A stretch of DNA of 64,000 bases from Puniceicoccales bacterium Verruco_01. Lineage in GTDB: Bacteria; Verrucomicrobiota; Verrucomicrobiia; Opitutales; Oceanipulchritudinaceae. The translations under genes and the position numbers were made by a program. The stretch lies in assembly GCA_001604565.1 (NCBI GenBank), contig LVBV01000009.1, positions 1-64,000 on the forward strand, read 5' to 3'. Below the pieces are notes generated by a model. It was not told the origin of the DNA and made no database searches. It was given only the letters and a program-made list of their open reading frames with translations. Of this stretch, positions 57,246 to 64,000 are shown one piece after another; within the stretch, counting starts at the first letter, position 1; each line of letters opens with the position of its first letter.

Positions 57246-58250
57246 ATGACCACAGACGAAGCGGGCCGGACAGGGAACGCGGGGAAGGCAGGTCTTGCCG
57301 CCCTCACGCAGCCTTTGGCGCCGCTTCTGTCGCAACTGGACGCCTTCCTCGAAGAAGAGAGCGCCGCCTTCGAACCCGAGGTGCGCGAGATGGTCCGCTA
57401 CGCCTTTGCCCACAGCGGCAAGCGGCTGCGTCCCATCCTCGTCTTCTACAGCGGCTGGGGTGCCCCGGAGAAGGCGGCGGATCTTGTGAAGGCGGCGGCG
57501 ATTGTCGAGATGGTGCATCTGGCGACGCTCGTGCACGACGACATTCTGGACGATGCGTCGCTGCGCCACGGAGCGCCGACCCTCGTGGAAAAATACGGCG
57601 CGCACGCCTCGGTGCTCGTGGGGGACGCGATGTTCTCGCAGGCGCTCTGCCTGGCCTCGGAATTCGGCACGACGGAGGTCTGCCGCGTGGTGGCGCGGGC
57701 CACCCGGCGCGTCTGCGCGGGGGAGATCGGCCAGACCTTCGCGCGCGGGGACGACCATCTTTCCCGCGAAAAATACTTCCGCGTCATCGAGCTCAAGACG
57801 GCGGAACTGTTCCGAGCCTCATGCCGCCTCGGCGCTTACGCGGCGGGCTACGGCGAGGCCTTTGCCGGCGCGGCGGACGCCTACGGAATGCATCTTGGCA
57901 CCGCCTATCAATTGTACGACGACGTGGCGGACCTGGTGGGCGACGAAAAGAAAATCGGCAAGACCCTCGGGACGGACCTTGCGAGCGGCAAGTTCACGCT
58001 GCCGCTGCTGCTTTTGATCGAAAACCTGCCGGAGGAGGCCCGGCGCGGCGAACTGGCGCGTCTGGCCGGGATGGGCCCCGCGGAGCTTGCGGGAATCCTC
58101 CAAGAGGGCACCGTCATGGAACGGGTTCACGGCGCCTTCCGGGCACAGATCGACGCGGCGCGCTCCGCGCTTGTCCCCTTCCCGGAGATTCCGGGCGCGG
58201 CTCCGCTCTGCGGCCTGGCGGATTATGTGGGCGGCCTGCTGGAAGGGTGA
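57246..58250 (+). CDS. Polyprenyl (trans-isoprenyl) diphosphate synthase
   Basis: GKRLRPILVF; LVHDDILDDASLRHGAPT; YQLYDDVADLVGDEKKIGKTLGTDLASGKFTLP. Confidence 0.92.
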   Translation: MTTDEAGRTGNAGKAGLAALTQPLAPLLSQLDAFLEEESAAFEPEVREMVRYAFAHSGKRLRPILVFYSGWGAPEKAADLVKAAAIVEMVHLATLVHDDILDDASLRHGAPTLVEKYGAHASVLVGDAMFSQALCLASEFGTTEVCRVVARATRRVCAGEIGQTFARGDDHLSREKYFRVIELKTAELFRASCRLGAYAAGYGEAFAGAADAYGMHLGTAYQLYDDVADLVGDEKKIGKTLGTDLASGKFTLPLLLLIENLPEEARRGELARLAGMGPAELAGILQEGTVMERVHGAFRAQIDAARSALVPFPEIPGAAPLCGLADYVGGLLEG

Positions 58251-58336
58251 GGTTTCCTCCTTTGGGTGTGCGATCTTTCAGTCCGTGCCGTCCGAGTGGG
58301 GACACGCGCGTCTTCCGCGGAGCCTGTGCAAACAAA

Positions 58337-58383
58337 TGGGGCTCTTCCGCAGCCCGGTTTCATCCGTTGGCGAAAGAGCCCCA
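58337..58383 (+). terminator. Perfect 10-bp inverted repeat TGGGGCTCTT-N27-AAGAGCCCCA after the polyprenyl synthase
   Basis: Direct reading. Confidence 0.4.
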
Positions 58384-59076
58384 CACACATCAGACATTTA
58401 CACTGACTGATTACATCCCTTCCCACACACATGCATCTTCAGACCAGAACTTTCCGCGTCTTGTCCTCCCGCATCGTTTGCCGCCATCCGGGAAGGACGG
58501 CAGCCGGCCCCGTCTGCAAGACAACACGCATCATGCGGAGCGGGGGTTGGTTCCGCCGCCGGGCACAAGAGGCGCCGGGCGGTTTCAGTCAGGAGGAGTG
58601 AAAACATCAGAAGCACTCCGGGGTGGAGGTGCGCCTCGAAAGGCAGGATCAGCATTGTTCTACGTCTCCCTGTGAACAAGGAAACTGCCATTCTAACAAT
58701 TGGTACCGTCTCCATTGTCGCCTGCGAAGCCGCGCAGGGTTTTCGATATGGCGAACCGTTCTAAACATTGACCGGAAGACGGCTCCGCGAGCGGCCCGGC
58801 GTGCTACAATTAGAATTTTTTCTGGGCTGAAATGAGACGTGCCAGAGTGCAATGTGACATGGCTGCCATCCGTTTTGGAAGGCTTCCCCAACCGACCGTT
58901 ACCCCACGTGCAAACGTTCTTTGCTGTCAGACTCTCGGATACAACACTTCCGAACTTGTCCTGCCGGATTTTGTCCGAACAGAATGGCAATGTGTACGAT
59001 GGCCGGTTTTGATCCTTTGCCGGATCGCGATATTGATATCCGCTCAACCCAACCAATTCCAGCACCCGCTTTCGGT

Positions 59077-61197
59077 ATGAAGCCTCAATTTCCTTTCCTC
59101 GACACCGCTAGGCCCGTTGAAGAACGCATCGACGATCTTCTCGGACGACTCACCCTCGAAGAGAAGATCGGCCAGATGATGAACGAGAATCCGGCGATCG
59201 GGCGTCTGGGCGTGCCGCAGTACAACTGGTGGAACGAGGCGTGCCACGGCATTGGCCGTGCGGGCCGGGCCACGGTGTTCCCGCAGGTGATGGGTATGGC
59301 GGCGAGCTGGAACCGCGATCTGCTTTACAAGGTGGCCACCGCCGTTTCCGACGAGGCGCGCGCCAAGTACAACGAGAGCTCGAAGAAGGGCCGTCGTGGA
59401 CAGTACCAGGGTCTGACCTTCTGGACGCCCAACATCAACATCGTGCGCGATCCGCGCTGGGGCCGCGGTCAGGAGACCTACGGCGAGGATCCGTATCTTA
59501 CGGGCGAACTCGGCGTGCAGATGGTGAAGGGCCTTCAAGGGGACAACCCGAAGTACATGAAGGTTTCCGCCTGCGCGAAGCACTTTGCCGTGCACTCCGG
59601 CCCGGAGAGCGAGCGCCACGAATTCGACGCGCGGCCCACTCCCAAGGATCTGGAGGAAACGTACCTCCCGGCCTTCGAGAAGCTCGTGAAGAGCGGCGTG
59701 GAGGCCGTCATGGGCGCGTACAACCGCACCCTGGGCGAGGCCTGCTGCGCGAGCCGCCTGCTCCTTGGCGAGATTCTCCGCAAACGCTGGGGTTTCAAGG
59801 GGCACGTCGTCTCGGACTGCGGAGCGGTGGACGACTTCCACAATTTCCATAAGGTGACTAAGAACAAGGCCGAGAGCGCGGCGCTTGCCGTGAAGAACGG
59901 CTGCGATCTCAACTGCGGCTGCACCTATGCGGACCTGCTCTTTGCCGTTGGCGAGGGCCTGATCACCGAGGAGGAGATCGACACCTCCGTCCGCCGCCTC
60001 CTGCGGACGAAGTTCAAGCTCGGCCTCTTCGATCCTGCGGAGGATTCCCCGTGGGCGGACCTCGGCATGAAGGACGTGGACAACGCGGCGCACCGCGCGC
60101 TCGCCCGTCAGGTGGCGCGCGAGGGCGTGGTCCTCCTCAAGAACAACGGCATCCTGCCTCTTTCCCGCAATCCGGAGCGCCTCCTTGTCTGCGGACCCAC
60201 GGCGCTCAACATTCCGGCGCTTCTTGGCAACTACCACGGCACCTGCCCGGAGATGGTCACCATCTATCAGGGCATCATGGAGGCGCTGGAGCCGAACACG
60301 GCGGTCAAGTACCGCGCGGGCTGCCCGCTTTCCTCCCCGCAGGCGCCGGGCGTCAACTACACCCTCGACGCCGCCGGCGCGCAGGACTGCGTCATCGCCG
60401 TCATGGGCCTGGACCAGACCCTCGAAGGCGAGGAGGGCGACACCGTGGCCAGCCCCTCCGGCGGCGACCGCGATCGTGTGGAACTGCCCGCCGTGCAGAT
60501 GAATTTCCTGCGCGAGCTGCGCAAGAAGGCAAAGAAGCTCGTCCTCGTCCTCACGGGCGGCAGCGCGATTGCCATCCCCGAGGCGCACGAACTGGCCGAC
60601 GCGGTCCTCATGGTGTGGTATCCCGGCTGCGAGGGCGGTCACGCCGTGGCGGACATTCTCTTTGGCGACGCAGCGCCCTCGGGCCGCCTGCCGCTCTCCT
60701 TCCCGAAGGCCACGGCGGACCTGCCCGCCTTCAACGACTACAACATGAAGGGCCGCACCTACCGTTTTGCGGACAAGGAGCCCCTCTATCCCTTCGGCTT
60801 CGGCCTCTCCTACGGGAGCGTGGAGTATTCGGAGATTGCTCTATCCTCCTCCACGATTGCGGAGGGCGGCTCGGTCACCGTGACCGCCACTCTTTCCAAT
60901 CCCGGGAAGCTCCCGCTCGCGGAGGTCGCGCAATGCTACATCGTCCCGCCGCAGGACTGGCCGGATGCCCCGCACGCGGAACTTCGCGGCTTCGAGAAGG
61001 TGGAGGTTGCCCCCGGCGCGAGCTTGAAGGTTTCCTTCACCCTTTCCGCCTCGGCTTTCGCCCAGTTCGACGCCGCCGGGAACAAGGTCCTGCCGAAGGG
61101 GAAGTACGGGATCGTCGTCGGTCCCTGCTCGCCCGGCGCGCGCGGCCTCGCCCTCGGAGCGGCGAAGGGAGTGGAAGCTGCCGTGACGGTGGGTTGA
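59077..61197 (+). CDS. Glycoside hydrolase family 3 (beta-xylosidase/beta-glucosidase type)
   Basis: LTLEEKIGQMMNENPAIGRLGVPQYNWWNEACHGIGRAGRATVFPQ; GHVVSDCGAVDDF; LKNNGILPLS; PGCEGGHAVADILFGDAAPSGRLPLSFPK; C-terminal Fn3-like. Confidence 0.93.
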   Translation: MKPQFPFLDTARPVEERIDDLLGRLTLEEKIGQMMNENPAIGRLGVPQYNWWNEACHGIGRAGRATVFPQVMGMAASWNRDLLYKVATAVSDEARAKYNESSKKGRRGQYQGLTFWTPNINIVRDPRWGRGQETYGEDPYLTGELGVQMVKGLQGDNPKYMKVSACAKHFAVHSGPESERHEFDARPTPKDLEETYLPAFEKLVKSGVEAVMGAYNRTLGEACCASRLLLGEILRKRWGFKGHVVSDCGAVDDFHNFHKVTKNKAESAALAVKNGCDLNCGCTYADLLFAVGEGLITEEEIDTSVRRLLRTKFKLGLFDPAEDSPWADLGMKDVDNAAHRALARQVAREGVVLLKNNGILPLSRNPERLLVCGPTALNIPALLGNYHGTCPEMVTIYQGIMEALEPNTAVKYRAGCPLSSPQAPGVNYTLDAAGAQDCVIAVMGLDQTLEGEEGDTVASPSGGDRDRVELPAVQMNFLRELRKKAKKLVLVLTGGSAIAIPEAHELADAVLMVWYPGCEGGHAVADILFGDAAPSGRLPLSFPKATADLPAFNDYNMKGRTYRFADKEPLYPFGFGLSYGSVEYSEIALSSSTIAEGGSVTVTATLSNPGKLPLAEVAQCYIVPPQDWPDAPHAELRGFEKVEVAPGASLKVSFTLSASAFAQFDAAGNKVLPKGKYGIVVGPCSPGARGLALGAAKGVEAAVTVG

Positions 61198-61247
61198 CCC
61201 ATTGTTGCCGGTTCGGTTCCTCCTTCAACCAACGACTCCGGGTATTC

Positions 61248-62897
61248 ATGAAACTGATTCTTGCGCTGACGGCTCTGGCCGTGGCGGCGGGCTGTGTCGG
61301 CCTGTCCGCGGATATTCCCCATCTGCAAAACGTGGAGGGTGTCGCGCAACTTGTGGTGGACGGACGCCCCATGCTCCTACGCGCGGGCGAGCTCGACAAT
61401 TCGAGCGGCGAGCCGGAGGTGATGGCCAAAAGTTGGAAGGATTTTGCGGAGATGAACCTGAATGCGGTGGTGACCCCCGTGTACTGGGAGGTGATCGAAC
61501 CGAGCGAAGGTGCTTTTGACTGGTCGAGCGTGGACGGGGTGATCGACGCGGCGCGCGAGTACAACATGCGCGTCGTCTTCCTGTGGTTTGGTTCGTGGAA
61601 GAACAGCATGAGCTGTTACGCGCCGGGCTGGGTGAAGGCGGACACGAAGCGCTTCCCGCGCGCGATGGTGCCGGGACCGCGTCCGATCGAGATGCTTTCC
61701 GCCTTTTCCGGGGAATGTCTGAAGGCGGACGAGACTGCCTTCACCGCCCTGATGCGGCACATCAAAGAGTATGATGCGGACAAATCGACCGTCGTCATGG
61801 TGCAGGTGGAGAACGAGGTGGGCATGGTGGAGACCGAAAGGGACCGTTCCCCGGAGGCAGACGCCGCCTTTGCCGGGCCGGTGCCGCAGGCGCTGATCGA
61901 TTCCCTGAAGGCTCGCCGTGACTCCCTTGCCCCGAAGCTTCGCGCCCGATGGCTCGAAAACGGCGAAAAGACCTCGGGTACGTGGGAGGAAGTTTTCGGC
62001 AAGGGCAGCGCCACCGAGGAAATTTTCATGGCGTGGTACTTCGCCCTGTACGCGGGGAAGGTGGCCGCCGCGGGCAAGGCGGAGTATGCGCTCCCGATGT
62101 ACACCAACGCAGCCCTCATCCGGCCCGGCGCCGAACCCGGCCAGTATCCGAGCGCGGGCCCGCTCCCGCACCTGTATGACGTGTGGCGCGCGGCGGCCCC
62201 GGCCCTCGATTTCCTCTCGCCGGATATTTACTTCACGAACTTCACCGACTGGGCGGACGCCTACAGGATCCCCGGGAACGCCCACTTCATCCCGGAAACG
62301 CTCCGCAGTCCGGTGGCCAGCGTGAACGCGCTCTACGCCTTCGGCCAGTGCGGTTCGATGGGCTTCAGCCCCTACGGCATCAACTTCATCTCCGGTCAGG
62401 CAAGGGAGCTTCTCGGGCAGAGTTACGACCTCGTCCGCCAGTTGGAGCCTCTGATCCTCTCGCGCACTCCGAAGGGCGACGTGGCCGCGTGCGTGCCCCT
62501 CGGGCCGGAACAGCGGGCGCCGAGGCGCATCGACCTTGGCGGCATCCGCATGCTCGTCACCTTCCAGACCGTCATTCCTCCCTCGCTCGCCGACGGCGTG
62601 GTCGTCTCGGGTGAGGCGAGGAACGCGGGCGCGACGATTCCGGCGGGCTGCATCGTCATCCGCCTTTCCGACGAGGAGATTCTTGTCGGCGGCATGGGCG
62701 TCACGGTTCTCTTCTCCGCACCGGGAGGCAGGGCGCCCGCCGTCGGCCTCAAGAGCGTGGAGGAGGGGCGTTTTGACGGGGCGGGCAACTGGATCCATCA
62801 TGCCTTTCTCAACGGCGACCAGACCAATCAGGGCCGGCAGGTCATGCTGCCCGCGGGCCGTTTCAGTCTCCAGAAAGTGTCTCTATACCGTTATTAG
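61248..62897 (+). CDS. GH35-like beta-galactosidase with DUF5597 C-terminal domain
   Basis: Signal/lipobox-like N-terminus; MNLNAVVTPVYWEVIEPSEGAFDWSSVDGVIDAAREYNMRVVFLWFGSWKN; VQVENEVG; DFLSPDIYF; FSPYGIN. Confidence 0.85.
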   Translation: MKLILALTALAVAAGCVGLSADIPHLQNVEGVAQLVVDGRPMLLRAGELDNSSGEPEVMAKSWKDFAEMNLNAVVTPVYWEVIEPSEGAFDWSSVDGVIDAAREYNMRVVFLWFGSWKNSMSCYAPGWVKADTKRFPRAMVPGPRPIEMLSAFSGECLKADETAFTALMRHIKEYDADKSTVVMVQVENEVGMVETERDRSPEADAAFAGPVPQALIDSLKARRDSLAPKLRARWLENGEKTSGTWEEVFGKGSATEEIFMAWYFALYAGKVAAAGKAEYALPMYTNAALIRPGAEPGQYPSAGPLPHLYDVWRAAAPALDFLSPDIYFTNFTDWADAYRIPGNAHFIPETLRSPVASVNALYAFGQCGSMGFSPYGINFISGQARELLGQSYDLVRQLEPLILSRTPKGDVAACVPLGPEQRAPRRIDLGGIRMLVTFQTVIPPSLADGVVVSGEARNAGATIPAGCIVIRLSDEEILVGGMGVTVLFSAPGGRAPAVGLKSVEEGRFDGAGNWIHHAFLNGDQTNQGRQVMLPAGRFSLQKVSLYRY

Positions 62898-62983
62898 GTT
62901 TTTTCTACGGACGGGGAGGAGCCCGCCCGCGTTGTGTGACAACCTTGTGTTTCTTCCGCGCGAGAGGGCGCTTCCCATCTGTC

Positions 62984-64000
62984 ATGAAAACCATCCAGAG
63001 TCTCGGTCTTCTTTGCCTGTTATTTGCACCCCTCTCCGCTTTCGGGGAAAAACTTCCGCAGGGCGCGGCGCTCTTCCCCGCCGAGCCGGAATCCTTCACG
63101 GCGCTCGTGCCGGAGGGCGCGGAATCCTCGGCACAGATCGTGGCGGCGGCGGGGCCCGGCTTCGACAAGGCCTGGCGCGTCACGACGGGGAAGAACGTGG
63201 TCAACATCGGCGACGTGGAGCTGGCCACGCTCTCGGCCATTCCCGTGGAGGAGGGCGGGGCGGGCCTGCTGCACCTGTGGATGCGCACGGTTTCAACCGC
63301 CGACGAAACGGGGAAGAGCCGCGTCTATGCCCTCGTTCGCAAGAACGGCGTGGATTTTAACAGCAGCCTCATCGCCACGCTGGACGCGGGGAAGGACTGG
63401 CAGGAATACACGCTGCCCTTCACCTTCATCGGGAGCTATCCCGCGCAAGGGGCCTACCTGCACCTGGACTTCGGCTACCCCGGTCAGGTGGTGGAGGTCG
63501 GCGCGGCGGAGATCCTCTACTACGGGAAGGCCCTCAAGGCGAAGGACCTGCCCCGCACGCGCTTTAGTTACGCGGGCCGCGAGGCGGACGCCCCGTGGCG
63601 GAAGGCCGCGCTCGAAAGAATCGAGGCGATTCGCAAGAGCCCGCTCTCCGTCCGCGTGACGGATGCCTCGGGAAAACCGGTCCCCGGGGCGAAAGTAAGC
63701 ATTCGCCAGACGCGCTCCGCCTTTGAATTCGGCACTTGCATCAAGCTCGTCGATGTGACGGGCGACACCCCGGACGCCGCGATGTACCGGGAAAAGATCC
63801 TCGAACTCTTCAACGCGGGCAGTCCCGAGAACGACTTCAAATGGCAGGTATGGCTCGGCGAATGGGAGGGAAATTACGACCGCGGGAAGGCGATCGAGGG
63901 TCTCCGGTGGATGAAGGAGCACCACCTTGCCGCGCGCGGGCACGTCCTCGTCTGGCCGGGCTGGAAGAACCTGCCCAAGTACATCCGCACCCTTCACGAA
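62984..64000 (+). CDS. GH10 endo-beta-1,4-xylanase with N-terminal carbohydrate-binding-like region (cut by window end)
   Basis: Open to window edge, so absent from ORF track; signal peptide MKTIQSLGLLCLLFAPLSAFG; FNAGSPENDFKWQVWLGEW...GLRWMKEHHLAARGHVLVWPGW. Confidence 0.8.
   Translation, partial: MKTIQSLGLLCLLFAPLSAFGEKLPQGAALFPAEPESFTALVPEGAESSAQIVAAAGPGFDKAWRVTTGKNVVNIGDVELATLSAIPVEEGGAGLLHLWMRTVSTADETGKSRVYALVRKNGVDFNSSLIATLDAGKDWQEYTLPFTFIGSYPAQGAYLHLDFGYPGQVVEVGAAEILYYGKALKAKDLPRTRFSYAGREADAPWRKAALERIEAIRKSPLSVRVTDASGKPVPGAKVSIRQTRSAFEFGTCIKLVDVTGDTPDAAMYREKILELFNAGSPENDFKWQVWLGEWEGNYDRGKAIEGLRWMKEHHLAARGHVLVWPGWKNLPKYIRTLHE

Noticed and set aside
59044-60642. 532-aa minus-strand ORF
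   Set aside because: Shadow of the GH3 gene.
60051-61247. Apparent N-terminal ~400 aa of the 948-aa ORF ending at 62897
   Set aside because: Out-of-frame read through GH3; the real gene starts at the signal peptide at 61248.

Overview
This is a gene-dense, GC-rich bacterial chromosome segment. The gene content looks Verrucomicrobiota-like, but that is inference only. I support about 60 coding regions, two tRNAs (Gly-GCC, Arg-CCT) and two ribosomal protein genes missing from the ORF track (rpmF, rpmH). Main blocks, in order: a disrupted chemotaxis-receptor fragment and a decayed IS5-like transposase; rsmD; an MCE/Mla lipid-transport operon (mlaE-mlaF-mlaD) translationally coupled to an unusual 'LWPLF'-repeat protein; a small accessory islet (DUF2335 protein plus a 76-aa ORF); a pspF/pspA-B-C-C' phage-shock locus; a TolC-MacA-MacB-type efflux cluster with two permeases; a cNMP-domain histidine kinase; rmuC; a phosphofructokinase; guaB; a glycosyltransferase; nudC; a GldA/F/G-DUF4340-AsmA-like cluster; plsX-rpmF; valS; a DUF3450-TtpC-ExbB-ExbD-TonB-TPR operon; a SurA/PpiD-like protein; pdxA; lpxA; yidC-yidD-rnpA-rpmH; a tandem pair of putative outer-membrane proteins; a UDP-xylose-synthase-like gene; a polyprenyl synthase; and a hemicellulose locus (GH3, GH35/DUF5597, and a GH10 cut by the window end). 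The most interesting structures outside plain coding are: (i) two kinds of long imperfect inverted-repeat elements, one with perfect 13-bp ends directly after the mlaF stop codon and a related end interrupting the chemotaxis gene, the other supplying the rsmD stop codon; (ii) a perfect 13-bp hairpin between a sigma-54-like promoter and the likely GTG start of pspA; (iii) the LWPLF-repeat protein in the MCE operon. No CRISPR array, prophage, rRNA operon or obvious defence system was found.
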